A stretch of DNA of 64,000 nucleotides from the NCBI GenBank assembly GCA_017517815.1, contig JAFWYA010000030.1, forward strand, positions 3,896 through 67,895, in the 5' to 3' direction. Made by a program: the position numbers and the translations under genes. The notes beneath the pieces were generated by a model. That model saw only the letters and a program-made list of their open reading frames with translations, was not told the origin of the DNA and ran no database searches. Source of the DNA: Clostridia bacterium. GTDB lineage: Bacteria; Bacillota_A; Clostridia; Christensenellales; Aristaeellaceae. Shown here in pieces: positions 24,460 to 34,632 of the stretch (positions within the stretch are counted from its first letter, which is position 1; each line of letters opens with the position of its first letter).

Positions 24460-25036
24460 CCAGTTCACTGAGAATCGTCGTGATCGGTTCATCGTTTTCC
24501 CACCACTGCACGATGCAGTAATAGGAGGCGGGCTGGCCTTCGTAAGGCACGATGCTGACCTCGGAATTGCTGGTGTCGATATACAGCTGCGAATCCGCCA
24601 TGGAATAGGTTTTGCCGTTAAAAACCACTTCAAAGTCGCCCAGCGGAATGACGCAGCCGATGCAGTGACCGGTTACCACCTCAACAGGGCTGTCAACAAG
24701 GAACTTGGGGAACGCCCAGTCCAGCGTGGCTTCGGTAACGGCGTTTTGCTGCATGCAGCGTCCGGTCATGCCGCAGCCAAGCAGCATCACCTGTGTGGCT
24801 TCGTCAGCCGTCAGGATTACGTCGCCGATAAAGAAGCAGTTGGCAAAGATGATTTTGGCATTGTCGCCGCTGACGGTGACATCGCCGTCGAAGATGAGGT
24901 TTTCGAAATACAGCTGATCACCCTCGGCCAGCTCGAAGGCATACTGATCGGACACAGTACGGACTTCCTGAGCAAAGGCGCAGGTACAGCTGAGCAGCAT
25001 TGTGATAAAAAGGAGAATTGCGAAGCCTTTTTTCAT
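24452..25036 (-). CDS. Small secreted protein of unknown function
   Basis: A 194-residue protein with a Sec signal peptide (MKKGFAILLFITMLLSCTCAFA, cleavage before QEV). The soluble body has a repetitive beta pattern (DQLYFENLIFDGDVTVSGD, AKIIFANCFFIGDVILTAD) resembling a short right-handed beta-helix or bactofilin/adhesin-like fold. That is only a pattern reading. Several cysteines (GCGMTGRC, GHCIGC) could pair. No family recognised. Promoter TTGCCA-17-TATGAT on the minus strand precedes it. Confidence 0.65.
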   Translation of the reverse strand: MKKGFAILLFITMLLSCTCAFAQEVRTVSDQYAFELAEGDQLYFENLIFDGDVTVSGDNAKIIFANCFFIGDVILTADEATQVMLLGCGMTGRCMQQNAVTEATLDWAFPKFLVDSPVEVVTGHCIGCVIPLGDFEVVFNGKTYSMADSQLYIDTSNSEVSIVPYEGQPASYYCIVQWWENDEPITTILSELEA

Positions 25037-25081
25037 GGTGATTCACTCACTTTCATTTGGTTTCAGTATGATTCTGACTTA

Positions 25082-25110
25082 ATCATAGCATAAATGGAAG
25101 AGTCTGGCAA
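25082..25110 (-). promoter_or_regulatory. Promoter of the secreted-protein gene at 24452-25036
   Basis: Minus strand: TTGCCA (25105-25110), 17 bp, TATGAT (25082-25087), 45 bp before the start codon. Confidence 0.6.
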
Positions 25111-25124
25111 CAGGAAAACATAGC

Positions 25125-25153
25125 TTGAATTGAAGTGATAATCATGGTAAAAT
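25125..25153 (+). promoter_or_regulatory. Probable promoter of the second polysaccharide operon
   Basis: TTGAAT (25125-25130) and TAAAAT (25148-25153) are 17 bp apart, 64 bp upstream of the initiating transferase gene. The next 13.6 kb run on the same strand with short gaps and no obvious terminator until 38849. Confidence 0.5.
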
Positions 25154-25217
25154 TTATTAGACTATATCATTATGGAATCGTCTGCCCGTTGCTTGATTTG
25201 AAAAGGAGGTGTGGGCA

Positions 25218-26663
25218 ATGTACAAAAGAGCACAGCAGGGCTGGGCAAAGCACCTGGATTTTATGCTGCTGGATGTGCTGTGCCTGCATCTGGCCTTTTG
25301 GATGGCTTACGTCATTCGCCATGGCATGGGTGTTTCGCCATATGCTGTCAGTCCCTACCGCGGGCTTGTCGTGGTGATGACGGTAGCAGACCTGTGCGCC
25401 GCTATTCTGTTTGACTCCATGAAGCAGGTACTCAGGCGCGGCTGGTATATTGAACTGGCGCAGACGGTGAAGCATTCGGCGCTGGTATTTGGCATTTTGG
25501 TTATCTATATGTTCTCGCTGCAGACCAGTGTGGAATACTCCCGTATTGTGCTGTATTTGACCCTTGGACTGCATATCGTATTCGGTTTTGCCGTCAGGGT
25601 TTTGTGGAAGAAGTGGCTGCGGCGCAAAGGCGGGCTGGTCCATCAGCGGGCTATGCTGGTGGTTGCGGATGAGGCTACCGCAGAAAGCGTGATTGGCAGC
25701 CTGAGGGAACGCACTGATGAAGCGTACCGTATTACGGGGGTTGTCATCCCCGGTGTGGAGAATGGCAGCGTGCTGAATGTGCCGGTTGCCTGCAGCGTTT
25801 CTGAAGCGGCAGGCTACATCTGTCGTGAATGGGTGGATGAGGTGCTTTTCGCTATTGACCAGCCCACACCTGAAACGGAAAAACTGCTCTCCCAGTGCCG
25901 TGAAATGGGTGTGGTGATCCATGAAGTGCTGGAACTGCAGAACGAGGCCGGCCACCATCGTTTTCTGGAAAAAATAGGTTCTTATCAGGTGCTGACCAGC
26001 AGCGTGAACTTCGCCACGCCCATGCAGGCGACGCTGAAGCGGCTGATGGACATTTTTGGTTCTATTGCAGGGCTGCTGCTGACGGGCATTGTCGCTTTGT
26101 GGATCGGCCCCAAAATCAAAAAAGAGTCTCCCGGCCCTATCTTTTTTACGCAGGAACGTGTGGGCAAAAACGGCAAGCGTTTCCGCATGGTAAAATTCCG
26201 CAGCATGCATCTGGACGCCGAGGAGCGAAAGCAGGCTTTGCAAAGCCAGAATCGTATATCTGACGGCATGATGTTCAAGCTGGATTTTGATCCGCGTATC
26301 ATCGGCAACGAGATTTTACCCGACGGAAGCACAAAGACCGGCATTGGCGATTTTATCCGCCGGACCAGTCTGGATGAGTTTCCGCAGTTTTGGAATGTGC
26401 TCAAAGGGGATATGAGCCTGGTAGGTACCCGTCCGCCCACGGTGGACGAGTGGGAAAAGTACGAGCTGCATCACCGCGCAAGGCTGGCCACCAAGCCCGG
26501 CATCACCGGCATGTGGCAGGTGAGCGGCCGCAGCCAGATCACCGATTTTGAAGAAGTGGTCAAGCTGGATACGCAATACATTTACAACTGGTCGATGGGT
26601 CTGGATCTGCGCATTTTGCTGCAGACCATCAAGAGTGTTCTTGGCAGGGACGGCGCGCTTTGA
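25218..26663 (+). CDS. Initiating sugar phosphotransferase (undecaprenyl-phosphate, WbaP/CpsE-like)
   Basis: A 481-residue membrane protein. Four to five N-terminal spans (about 10-135) are followed by a Rossmann-like central region (about 140-250). The C-terminal bacterial sugar transferase domain (about 275-481) has KRLMDIFGS, GPIFFTQERVGKNGK, RRTSLDEFPQFWNVLKGDMSLVG and KPGITGMWQ. It transfers a sugar-1-phosphate to undecaprenyl phosphate, the first step of repeat-unit synthesis on the inner membrane face. AAAGGAGGTG lies upstream of ATG 25218. It is the first gene of the operon. Confidence 0.92.
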   Translation: MYKRAQQGWAKHLDFMLLDVLCLHLAFWMAYVIRHGMGVSPYAVSPYRGLVVVMTVADLCAAILFDSMKQVLRRGWYIELAQTVKHSALVFGILVIYMFSLQTSVEYSRIVLYLTLGLHIVFGFAVRVLWKKWLRRKGGLVHQRAMLVVADEATAESVIGSLRERTDEAYRITGVVIPGVENGSVLNVPVACSVSEAAGYICREWVDEVLFAIDQPTPETEKLLSQCREMGVVIHEVLELQNEAGHHRFLEKIGSYQVLTSSVNFATPMQATLKRLMDIFGSIAGLLLTGIVALWIGPKIKKESPGPIFFTQERVGKNGKRFRMVKFRSMHLDAEERKQALQSQNRISDGMMFKLDFDPRIIGNEILPDGSTKTGIGDFIRRTSLDEFPQFWNVLKGDMSLVGTRPPTVDEWEKYELHHRARLATKPGITGMWQVSGRSQITDFEEVVKLDTQYIYNWSMGLDLRILLQTIKSVLGRDGAL

Positions 26664-26689
26664 CCCGATCAGATACTGGAGGCGGCGGC

Positions 26690-27445
26690 ATGAAGGCTGG
26701 AGAATGGCAGATACCCACATGCAGCATCATGGGCGTAAATATTGCAGCGATCGATATGCAGCAGCTGCTGAATTTTACCCACAAGCATGTGAAAGAACTC
26801 AGCGGCCGGTACATTTGTGTGTCGAACGTGCACACCACCGTAACAGCCTATGATGACGAGAGTTACCGCACGGTTCAGAACAACGCCGTTCTGGCCATCC
26901 CGGACGGCGGACCGCTGTCGTCTGTGGGGCGCAAGCGAGGTTTCCCCGCCATGCAGCGCACGACCGGTCCTGAGTATATGGAAAAAATTCTGGCTGCTTC
27001 GGCTGAGTATGGTTATCGGCACTACTTTTACGGCAGCACCGATGAAACGCTCAGACGGATGTGCGAAAAGCTGCGTGAGCGCTATCCCGGATTGCAGATC
27101 GCAGGCGCGTACAGTCCGCCCTTCAGGCCTCTGACGGCTGAAGAGGATGCAGCGGCGATCAGCCGTATCAACGACGCGCAGGCTGATTTTGTGTGGGTGG
27201 GTCTTGGCGCACCCAAGCAGGAACGCTGGATGGCACAGCATGAAGGGCAGCTGCACGGTCTGATGGTGGGCGTGGGCGCCGGTTTTGATTACTTTGCCGG
27301 CAATATTAAACGTGCACCGCAGTGGATGCAGCGGTGCAATCTGGAGTGGCTGTACCGGCTGCTGCAGGATCCCAAGAGGCTGTTTAAGAGGTATTTGTAT
27401 ACCAATGTGAAGTTTATCTGGAAGGCGTGCATCAAGGGTAAATGA
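26690..27445 (+). CDS. WecG/TagA/CpsF family glycosyltransferase
   Basis: A 251-residue GT26 enzyme. It contains NVHTTVTAYDDESYR, AIPDGGPLSS, FYGSTDETLRRMCEKL and WVGLGAPKQERWMAQH followed by GVGAGFDYFAGNIKRAP, the family core. It would add the second sugar, typically N-acetylmannosamine or its uronic acid, to the lipid-linked primer made by the preceding enzyme. ATG 26690 follows GGAGG by 9 nt; a TTG at 26660 overlapping the previous stop is possible. No membrane span is needed; the family associates peripherally. Confidence 0.9.
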   Translation: MKAGEWQIPTCSIMGVNIAAIDMQQLLNFTHKHVKELSGRYICVSNVHTTVTAYDDESYRTVQNNAVLAIPDGGPLSSVGRKRGFPAMQRTTGPEYMEKILAASAEYGYRHYFYGSTDETLRRMCEKLRERYPGLQIAGAYSPPFRPLTAEEDAAAISRINDAQADFVWVGLGAPKQERWMAQHEGQLHGLMVGVGAGFDYFAGNIKRAPQWMQRCNLEWLYRLLQDPKRLFKRYLYTNVKFIWKACIKGK

Positions 27446-27474
27446 TTGCAGGCCGGAACCGGAGGCGTTTATAG

Positions 27475-28653
27475 ATGGAAAAAGCCAAAATACTGATTGT
27501 GCATAACCAGTACAAACTGGCCGGCGGCGAAGATACCGTTGCGCAAAACGAAGGTGAACTTCTGCAAAGCCACGGTCATGAGGTTCATTACTATATCCGC
27601 AGAAATGAAGAAATCGGCAGGATGAATCTGTTTGGCAAAATCAAACTTGCCTGCTGCACCTTCTTTTCCTGGCGCTCCTATCGTGAAATCGACCGGATCA
27701 TCCGCCAAAATCAGATTGATGTGGTTCATGTACACAATACGGTGCCGCTGGTCAGCTGCGCTGTCTATTATGCGGCCAAAAAGAATGGATGTACCCTTGT
27801 ACAGTCCATTCATAACATGCGCATGCTGTGTCCGACAGGCCTGATGATCCGCGAGGATCGTGTGTGTGAAGACTGCGTAAAAAAAGGTCTGCATTGTGCC
27901 GTGAAGTACGGCTGCTACCATGGCTCAAAGCAGGAAAGCGCGGTGCTGGCAGGATCGATCGCATTTCACAGGATGATTGGCACCTATCGCAAGGTGGATG
28001 CTTACCTGGTTACCACGGAATTTAACCGAAAGCTACTGGAACAGGTGGTTCCGGCGGAAAAGATCTACTGGAAGCCTTATTATTCTGATAGTGAGACTAA
28101 GTCTCCCGAGGGGAAAACCAGAGACTATTTTATTTATATTTCCCGTCTTGAGCATTTGAAGGGAATTCAGGTCGCCTTGGAAGCTTTTCGAAAACTTCCC
28201 AACGAAAAACTGGTCGTGCTTGGAGTGGGTCCTGACGAGGAAAAAGCGCACCGTTATGTACAGCAGCACAAGATGTCAAATGTAACGTTTCTTGGGTTTA
28301 AAGCCAAAAAAGAAATGGTGGAGCTGCTGTATAACGCCAAAGCACTGGTTTTTCCAACACAATGGTACGAAGGTTACCCCATGACGATTGTAGAGAGTCT
28401 GGCGGTAGGAACACCGATTATCGGCAGTGATATCGGCAATGTTGGAACGATTGTAAAGAATCATGTGAACGGATTGACGTTTGCTTACAACGATCCCGCA
28501 GATTTGGCTGAAAAGGTACAGTATCTGGCCAGCCATCAGGAAGAGGCCAGACAACTTGAGGCAGGAGCACAGAATACATTTGTCAACGAGCATTTGCCGC
28601 AGAAGGTCTATGAACAAACGATCTCTGTTTACGAAAAATGCCGTTCCAACTGA
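27475..28653 (+). CDS. Glycosyltransferase family 4
   Basis: A 392-residue GT-B enzyme. The N-terminal acceptor domain starts KILIVHNQYKLAGGEDTVAQNE, a pattern of polysaccharide GT4 enzymes, and has VHVHNTVPLVS. A cysteine-rich insert (CEDCVKKGLHCAVKYGC, near 125-145) suggests a small zinc site. The donor domain carries YISRLEHLKGIQVALEA and the E-G-x6-E motif (EGYPMTIVESLAVGTPI). It adds one sugar of the repeat unit; the linkage is unknown. GGAGGCG precedes the ATG. Confidence 0.88.
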   Translation: MEKAKILIVHNQYKLAGGEDTVAQNEGELLQSHGHEVHYYIRRNEEIGRMNLFGKIKLACCTFFSWRSYREIDRIIRQNQIDVVHVHNTVPLVSCAVYYAAKKNGCTLVQSIHNMRMLCPTGLMIREDRVCEDCVKKGLHCAVKYGCYHGSKQESAVLAGSIAFHRMIGTYRKVDAYLVTTEFNRKLLEQVVPAEKIYWKPYYSDSETKSPEGKTRDYFIYISRLEHLKGIQVALEAFRKLPNEKLVVLGVGPDEEKAHRYVQQHKMSNVTFLGFKAKKEMVELLYNAKALVFPTQWYEGYPMTIVESLAVGTPIIGSDIGNVGTIVKNHVNGLTFAYNDPADLAEKVQYLASHQEEARQLEAGAQNTFVNEHLPQKVYEQTISVYEKCRSN

Positions 28654-28675
28654 AATGGATCCTGTAAAGGATTGA

Positions 28676-29806
28676 ATGATCAGGGATGCAAGCGAGGCAA
28701 AGGATTTTATGACACTCGGAATTGTTGAACTGTACTGCGGAAAATCCGGCAAGGCAGGGTTTTACAACAGTCAGGAGATCGGCCTTGCCCGCGCCATGCA
28801 GGCACGCAGTTACCGATGCGTGGTTTTTTATCCTTCCAGAGACTTTCAGACTGTAAAAGAAGAAAGCACGCATGATGGCATTACCATCGTCTATTGTCCG
28901 GCCAAAACATTGGGCGTACACAGCCGGTATGACTGGAATGTCCTGCTGAAATACCATGTGGATGTCATTCAGATCGGCAGCGACAATCAGCTGTTTATGC
29001 CCTCTTTGGCAAGATTCTGCAAAAAACATGGCATTCGTTTCTACCACTACATTGGTACTTTGGGCAGTGATTCGGGCAATGTACTGAAGCGAAAACTGCT
29101 GAATGTGCTGTTTGCGCGTAATGTGCGCATCTACCACAAAAGCAAGTGCTTTGCCAAGACGCAGGCAGTCTGTGACGGTTTGCGCAGGCTGGGTGTTGAA
29201 AATGTTGAGATCATGCCGGTTGGGCTGGATACATCCATCATTCCGGAGATTACAGAGTCTCAGGAAGAGCTTCGCACACAGCTTCAGCTGCCGCTGGACA
29301 AGCAGATTGTGCTGTTTGTGGGGCGGATGGATCCGTACAAGCGCCCGCTGGAATTGCTCAAGCTGATGAAGCAGTTGGGACAGACACATTTCTTCGTGCT
29401 GATCGGTACTGGATCGATGGACGGCGAGGTGCAGGCGGGGCTGGATGCGCTGGAAGGTGCATGCGGCTACCGGTGGATCAAGCAGATCCCCAATGTGGAG
29501 ATTCACAGGTATTATGCGGCCAGTGATTACTTTGTGAATTTCAATGACCAGGAAATTTTCGGCATGAGCATCCTGGAGGCCATGTATCATGGATGCACGG
29601 TGGTTGCAGTGCACGCCCCCGGCCCGGATATGATTGTGGAAAATGGCGTGTCGGGGTGGCTGGTGGAGGATACGGAAAAAGTGCTGCGGCTTTTAATGGG
29701 GAATATGACGCTTGATAAAGGAGCGTGTCATCAGCGGATTGCCGGGGCGTTCCTGTGGACAAAAACCACGGAAAGAGTCGTTGAGTGGGTTGATGCGAGA
29801 GGATGA
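28676..29806 (+). CDS. Glycosyltransferase family 4
   Basis: A 376-residue GT-B enzyme with first beta-strand LGIVELYCGKSGKAGFYNSQE, donor-domain start VLFVGRMDPYKRPLELLKL and a shortened E-x7-E (DQEIFGMSILEAMYHGCTVVA). ATG 28676 has AAAGGA 4 nt upstream; ATG 28709 also follows an AAAGGA box and begins right at the conserved strand, so the true protein may be 11 residues shorter. It belongs to the polysaccharide operon, 22 bp after the previous glycosyltransferase. Confidence 0.85.
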   Translation: MIRDASEAKDFMTLGIVELYCGKSGKAGFYNSQEIGLARAMQARSYRCVVFYPSRDFQTVKEESTHDGITIVYCPAKTLGVHSRYDWNVLLKYHVDVIQIGSDNQLFMPSLARFCKKHGIRFYHYIGTLGSDSGNVLKRKLLNVLFARNVRIYHKSKCFAKTQAVCDGLRRLGVENVEIMPVGLDTSIIPEITESQEELRTQLQLPLDKQIVLFVGRMDPYKRPLELLKLMKQLGQTHFFVLIGTGSMDGEVQAGLDALEGACGYRWIKQIPNVEIHRYYAASDYFVNFNDQEIFGMSILEAMYHGCTVVAVHAPGPDMIVENGVSGWLVEDTEKVLRLLMGNMTLDKGACHQRIAGAFLWTKTTERVVEWVDARG

Positions 29807-29812
29807 TAAAGA

Positions 29813-30694
29813 GTGAATCTGAACATAAAAAAAGTGCTTAGTACATTGTCTCCCAAACTGACAACGTATCTGATGTATTATTACAATTTTAAAAAGCCGC
29901 TGAACTTGAAAAAACCGTCGACGATTAATGAAAAACTTCAGCACCTGAAGTTGCATACCTATTATAACAATCCTGTTGTAACACAGTGTGTTGATAAATA
30001 CAGAGTCAGAGAATACCTTACGGATCATGGATATGAGCACTTGCTCCCGGAACTGATTGCTGGAGGTATTGAGGAGCCGGAAGAAATTCGTCAGCGATGG
30101 GAAACATTTCCAAATTCCTTTGTTATCAAATGCAATCATGGCTGTGGATACAACATTCTGGTGAAAAATAAAGCTGAAGAAAATGTCGATCAAATCGTAG
30201 CGCAGTTAACGCAATGGATGAAAGAAAATTATTGGAAATACTATTGCGAACCGCAATATAAGCAGGTTAAGAAATGCATTTTGGTCGAACAGTATTTGGC
30301 TGACGATATTCAAACGTATAAATTTTACTGCTTTCATGGGAAGCCGCAGGTAGCATATGTATCTGAAAACGGGCCGAACGGTGAGAAGGATTTGTATCTT
30401 GATTACTACGATATGAAATGGCATAGGCTGCCATTAACGTTGGATGGGCATTTGCATAAATCTGATTCGATGCCGGCCCCTGAAAATTTGCAGGAAATGG
30501 TTCGTACTTCCTGCGAACTGTCTAAAGATTTCCCCTTTGTAAGAATCGATTTGTATGATGTGAATGGAAAGGTTTATTTTTCGGAATTCACTTTCATCCC
30601 GACCGGCGGAATGATGAAGATTGATCCGCCGGAAGTACTGGATGAATGGGGCAAAATGATCAATCTGGGGGGGGTCTTGCCAAAAAATACATGA
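29813..30694 (+). CDS. TupA-like ATP-grasp protein
   Basis: A 293-residue protein of the TupA-like ATP-grasp family found in teichuronopeptide and polysaccharide clusters. Recognisable are SFVIKCNHGCGYNI near 103, CILVEQYLADDIQTYKFYCFHG near 155 and the C-terminal metal-binding VRIDLYDVNGKVYFSEFTFIPTGG near 245. ATP-grasp enzymes form amide or ester bonds by acyl-phosphate chemistry, so it may attach an amino acid to the polysaccharide (inference). The start is GTG 29813, 6 bp after the previous stop, with a weak ribosome-binding site. AT-rich compared with the gmd/fcl genes. Confidence 0.8.
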   Translation: MNLNIKKVLSTLSPKLTTYLMYYYNFKKPLNLKKPSTINEKLQHLKLHTYYNNPVVTQCVDKYRVREYLTDHGYEHLLPELIAGGIEEPEEIRQRWETFPNSFVIKCNHGCGYNILVKNKAEENVDQIVAQLTQWMKENYWKYYCEPQYKQVKKCILVEQYLADDIQTYKFYCFHGKPQVAYVSENGPNGEKDLYLDYYDMKWHRLPLTLDGHLHKSDSMPAPENLQEMVRTSCELSKDFPFVRIDLYDVNGKVYFSEFTFIPTGGMMKIDPPEVLDEWGKMINLGGVLPKNT

Positions 30695-30699
30695 TTGGC

Positions 30700-30840
30700 A
30701 AACGCACAAACGGTTTTGCCATTGGAGATATTTTGGTGTTCCCGATGCGCTCGATGACTGTTTATTGTACGTCATGATCCTGATTTCCAACTGGAAGGAA
30801 ATGGTTTTCAAACGATTGAAAGTGAACGTCAAAGAGTAAA
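30700..30840 (+). pseudogene. Possible 3' remnant of a lost gene
   Basis: Between the TupA-like gene and the next glycosyltransferase an open stretch reads CHWRYFGVPDALDDC...LISNWKEMVFKRLKVNVKE and then TAA (30838-30840), with no start codon or ribosome-binding site of its own. The basic amphipathic end looks protein-like, as in the tail of a glycosyltransferase, but no family match can be claimed. It could be chance coding. Confidence 0.3.
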
Positions 30841-30855
30841 TCGGAAGGTGAAGTT

Positions 30856-31950
30856 ATGAAAAAAATAAAGATCCTTTTTTGTGAAAAAGATTTTTCAGGA
30901 CACCGCAGAACATATTTGGCCAATCTTGCAAAGCTCGAAGGATTTGACACGTTTGTTTACGCCCCTGAAAACATTGGGGTGGATGCAGAACACTTTTTTT
31001 CGTATGTTGGGCCAAAAACGATCAAAACATTGAAAGAGTACCTTTGCTGGATTCGTGAAATACGAAAAATTGTTGTGGGAAAGCAGATCAATGTCGTGCA
31101 TATCCTTGATGGCGATTCGCTTATGAGGTTTTTTGGCATTGGCTTTCAGTGGCTCAGGGCCAAAAAACTGGTTATTACATACCACCACTTTTTTGATGGT
31201 AAACTGAGACGGATCAGCTATCGCATGATGAATGCAGGACGCAATACTGTTTGTGTGGTTCATACAAATTCTGTCAGGCAGCAGCTTTGCCAAATGGGTG
31301 TAGAAAATATTGAGGTTTGTCAGTATCCGGCATTCGATTACGAATGCTTTGCGCAGCGCGACTCTGTCAGAAGCAGAGAATATTTTTCTCTTCCGTCAGA
31401 TAAGCCGGTGATCGGGATTGTGGGTGGAATGACCCGTTACAAGAACATTATTCCTTTTCTGAATGTCATGAAAAAATGCAAAACTTCGTTTCATCTGCTG
31501 ATTTGCGGTTCGGAATCAGATGTCAGGAAAGAAGAGATTGAAGCGGCAGTACAGCCATATGCCGAAAATGTTACGATGCAGATCCGTCATTTGTCTCAGG
31601 AGGAATACCAGTTGGCAATTGTTGCCAGCGATATCATCTATTCGCTCTATGGCAAGGAATTCGACGGCGCAAGCGGCCCGCTTACAGATGGCGTATGCGC
31701 AGGGAAGATGATTCTTTCCTGTGATCATGGCTCGCTGGGAGAAATTGTACGCGAGAATGGGCTGGGCCTGACATCTGATTGTGATGATGAAGAGGACATG
31801 CTGCGCAGGACAGAAGAAGCGCTGCGCGTGGGCCGAGGGTTTGCATATACAGGCAAAGCATCAAAGTATGCAGAAGAACTCAAACCAGAAGTGTTTGCTG
31901 ATAGGTACAGAACAATCTATGAAACTCTAAAAGCTTGGAAGAAAAACTGA
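30856..31950 (+). CDS. Glycosyltransferase (GT-B, family 4/1 like)
   Basis: A 364-residue glycosyltransferase. The opening IKILFCEKDFSGHRRTYLANLAKLE is followed by NVVHILDGDS near 80 and donor-domain strand PVIGIVGGMTRYKNIIPFL near 195. A phosphate-binding end DIIYSLYGKEFDGASGPLTDG near 260 stands where most GT4 enzymes have E-x7-E, so it is a divergent member. GGAAGGTGAAG precedes the ATG. One of the AT-richer genes of the operon. The sugar is unknown. Confidence 0.78.
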   Translation: MKKIKILFCEKDFSGHRRTYLANLAKLEGFDTFVYAPENIGVDAEHFFSYVGPKTIKTLKEYLCWIREIRKIVVGKQINVVHILDGDSLMRFFGIGFQWLRAKKLVITYHHFFDGKLRRISYRMMNAGRNTVCVVHTNSVRQQLCQMGVENIEVCQYPAFDYECFAQRDSVRSREYFSLPSDKPVIGIVGGMTRYKNIIPFLNVMKKCKTSFHLLICGSESDVRKEEIEAAVQPYAENVTMQIRHLSQEEYQLAIVASDIIYSLYGKEFDGASGPLTDGVCAGKMILSCDHGSLGEIVRENGLGLTSDCDDEEDMLRRTEEALRVGRGFAYTGKASKYAEELKPEVFADRYRTIYETLKAWKKN

Positions 31951-32006
31951 AAAGTGATGTTGCTGATGACGATGATTAATTCAAATAAAGCGAGACAATA
32001 AAAGCT

Positions 32007-33575
32007 ATGAATCGAAAAATGCTGGTGATGAAAAACAGCACAATGGGTCTTATATGCCAAGGGATAACTTTCCTTTTTACATTCCTGACCAGGAGTCTGT
32101 TTATCCGATATATAGGTATTGAATTGCTGAGCATAAACAGTACTTTTGTTTCAGTTTTGGGTACTATCTCTTTGGCTGAATTGGGTTTTCATTCGGCAAT
32201 TGTATACAGTCTGTACAAGCCGCTGCATGATCAGAACGAAGCCCTGATAAATGATGTAATGAATATCATGAAAGTCGTTTATCGTGGGGTAGGCGTGTTT
32301 TTACTGATCGCTTCGGTGGCGGTGATGCCTTTTCTGAAATACATTTTGACTGGAATAAGCATTACTCCGTCTATTTATGGCTATTTTCTTTTGCAGGCTG
32401 CAGCATCAGCCGGAACCTACTTCTTCGCATATAAGAGAGCACTTTTATATGCAGACCAGAAAAACTATGTTGCAAAAACGATCGATCTGATCCTTGGTAT
32501 CCTTTTCAATATTCTGCAGTGCATATCAATTTTGTTGATGCGTAGCTATGTTATTTATCTTGGGTTAAAGTGCCTTCAAACAGTGACTTCAAATCTTACA
32601 GTGCATTTTTATTGCTCAAAACGCTATCACTATTTGCACAGGAGTCCGTTTAATACTGAAAAATTCAGAGAAGTATGGACAAATGTCAAAAATGTATTTG
32701 CGGGAAAGTTTGCCGGGTATATTTACAGTTCCACTGACAATCTGGTTATCTCTGCATTTGTTAGTACCATCAGTGTAGGATATCTTGTTAATTATACTAC
32801 GGTTACAAAGAACCTGACTGCATTGGCACTGAGTGCACTCGACCCGGTGGCTCCTGTTATCGGCAATTATCTTGTTGAAAACAAAGAAAGCAAAAAACGA
32901 GAAAAGATCTTTATGCTTTCCACCTATGCAAGATACCTGCTTAATTTGGCCGTAATGGTTCCTGTTTGGGTTTTGATTGATGACTTCATTGTCCTTTGGA
33001 TTGGGAAAGACATGGTACTGCCGCGTGTGATTACAATCTTGCTGGCAATAGATTGTTATATCAGTCTGGTTCACAGCGCAACGTTGGATTTTATCAATGG
33101 CGAGGGTTTGTTTCAGGAAAGTAAAAAGGTTGAAATCAGAGGGGCAGTGGTTAATGTCATCACTTCTGTTTGCCTTGCGCAGTTTATGGGTATGACAGGT
33201 GTGCTGGCGGGCACAGTGATCAGCCAGCTTTGCTTCTGGACTGGAAGAAGCTATATTGTGTATAAATACTGCATTGGTGCTGGGCGAAAAGCCTATGCAA
33301 TGTATTGGCTGAAGAGCGGATTTTTGGGGGTGGGTTTTATTGCCGCCTTCTTGCTGTGCGATAAGATTTATCAATGGATTGTAATCGCTAACCCCATCAC
33401 AAGATTTATTGTGGGTGGATTTGTATGCGAAATGATTTTGTTTGTATTTGTTCTTGTGGTGTTTTCTCCGCTTCAGGAACAGAAGACGCTGAAACGCTAT
33501 GCCGTTGCTTTCTTGCGAAAAAAATGGGATAAAGTCAAACTGAGTACAAAGAAGGTGCAGAAAAATGTCTACTAA
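32007..33575 (+). CDS. Polysaccharide flippase (Wzx-like, MOP superfamily)
   Basis: A 522-residue protein with about 14 membrane spans. [30 protein letters not shown] is the typical N-terminus of Clostridia/Lactobacillales Wzx proteins, followed by [25 protein letters not shown]. It exports the lipid-linked repeat unit built by the preceding enzymes. The last 11 bp overlap the start of gmd. This is the second flippase in the window; the first belongs to the separate left-hand locus. Confidence 0.88.
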   Translation: MNRKMLVMKNSTMGLICQGITFLFTFLTRSLFIRYIGIELLSINSTFVSVLGTISLAELGFHSAIVYSLYKPLHDQNEALINDVMNIMKVVYRGVGVFLLIASVAVMPFLKYILTGISITPSIYGYFLLQAAASAGTYFFAYKRALLYADQKNYVAKTIDLILGILFNILQCISILLMRSYVIYLGLKCLQTVTSNLTVHFYCSKRYHYLHRSPFNTEKFREVWTNVKNVFAGKFAGYIYSSTDNLVISAFVSTISVGYLVNYTTVTKNLTALALSALDPVAPVIGNYLVENKESKKREKIFMLSTYARYLLNLAVMVPVWVLIDDFIVLWIGKDMVLPRVITILLAIDCYISLVHSATLDFINGEGLFQESKKVEIRGAVVNVITSVCLAQFMGMTGVLAGTVISQLCFWTGRSYIVYKYCIGAGRKAYAMYWLKSGFLGVGFIAAFLLCDKIYQWIVIANPITRFIVGGFVCEMILFVFVLVVFSPLQEQKTLKRYAVAFLRKKWDKVKLSTKKVQKNVY

Positions 33576-34614
33576 AACCGCCCTTATCACCGGCATCACC
33601 GGACAAGACGGATCCTACCTGGCTGAATTCCTGCTGGAAAAAGGCTACGAGGTGCATGGCATCACGCGCCGTGCCTCCATCAGCAATACGGCCCGCATTG
33701 ATCACATTAAGTCGAAAATCACTCTGCACGACGGCGACCTGACCGACAGCAGCAGCCTTGTGCGCATCATCAATCTTGTTCAGCCGGATGAAATCTATAA
33801 CCTGGCCGCACAGTCCCATGTGCAGGTGTCCTTTGATGTGCCGGAATATTCCGGTGATGTGGATGCGCTGGGTGTGCTGCGCATCCTTGAAGCGGTGCGC
33901 ATTCTGGGCCTGACTGGAAAGACCCGCATCTATCAGGCGTCCACCTCTGAACTCTATGGCAAGGTGGAGGAGGTGCCCCAGAGCGAGACTACTCCGTTCC
34001 ATCCCTACAGCCCCTATGCAGTAGCCAAGCAGTATGGCTTCTGGATCACCAAGGAATACCGCGAGGCATATGGCATGTTTGCGGTCAATGGTATTCTGTT
34101 CAATCATGAGTCGGAACGCCGCGGCGAAAACTTTGTCACCCGTAAGATTACGCTGGCAGCCGGTCGCATTGCTGAGGGATTGCAGGATCATCTGGAACTG
34201 GGCAATATGGACAGCCTGCGCGACTGGGGCTATGCCAAGGACTATGTGGAGTGCATGTGGCTGATGCTGCAGCACGAAACGCCCGAGGATTTCGTCATTG
34301 CTACGGGCGAGCAGCATACCGTGCGTGATTTTGTGGAAAAGGCATTTGCCGCCAATGGCATCACCGTACGCTGGGAAGGCAAGGGCCTGGATGAAAAGGG
34401 CTATGATGCGCAGACCGGCAAAATGCTGGTGTGTGTCAACCCGCAGTGGTTCCGTCCCACGGACGTTGATAACCTGTGGGGCAATCCCACCAAGGCCAAG
34501 ACGGTTCTTGGCTGGAATCCGCAGAAGACCACCTATGCAGAGCTGGTGCGCATCATGGCCGAGCACGACCGTGCGCTGGCAAAGCGTGAAAAGGCCATGA
34601 AGGCTGCGCAGTAA
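33565..34614 (+). CDS. gmd: GDP-mannose 4,6-dehydratase
   Basis: A 349-residue short-chain-dehydrogenase enzyme that converts GDP-D-mannose to GDP-4-keto-6-deoxy-mannose, the first step to GDP-L-fucose. NAD(P)-binding [15 protein letters not shown] is at residues 10-24, then [11 protein letters not shown] and [12 protein letters not shown], the catalytic Thr/Ser region [13 protein letters not shown] and the Tyr-x3-Lys pair in YAVAKQYG near 152. Length and motifs are those of bacterial Gmd. It is distinctly more GC-rich than the flippase it overlaps, so it comes from a different compositional background. fcl follows. Confidence 0.96.
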   Translation: MSTKTALITGITGQDGSYLAEFLLEKGYEVHGITRRASISNTARIDHIKSKITLHDGDLTDSSSLVRIINLVQPDEIYNLAAQSHVQVSFDVPEYSGDVDALGVLRILEAVRILGLTGKTRIYQASTSELYGKVEEVPQSETTPFHPYSPYAVAKQYGFWITKEYREAYGMFAVNGILFNHESERRGENFVTRKITLAAGRIAEGLQDHLELGNMDSLRDWGYAKDYVECMWLMLQHETPEDFVIATGEQHTVRDFVEKAFAANGITVRWEGKGLDEKGYDAQTGKMLVCVNPQWFRPTDVDNLWGNPTKAKTVLGWNPQKTTYAELVRIMAEHDRALAKREKAMKAAQ

Positions 34615-34632
34615 GAAAAGAGGCAGATACGC

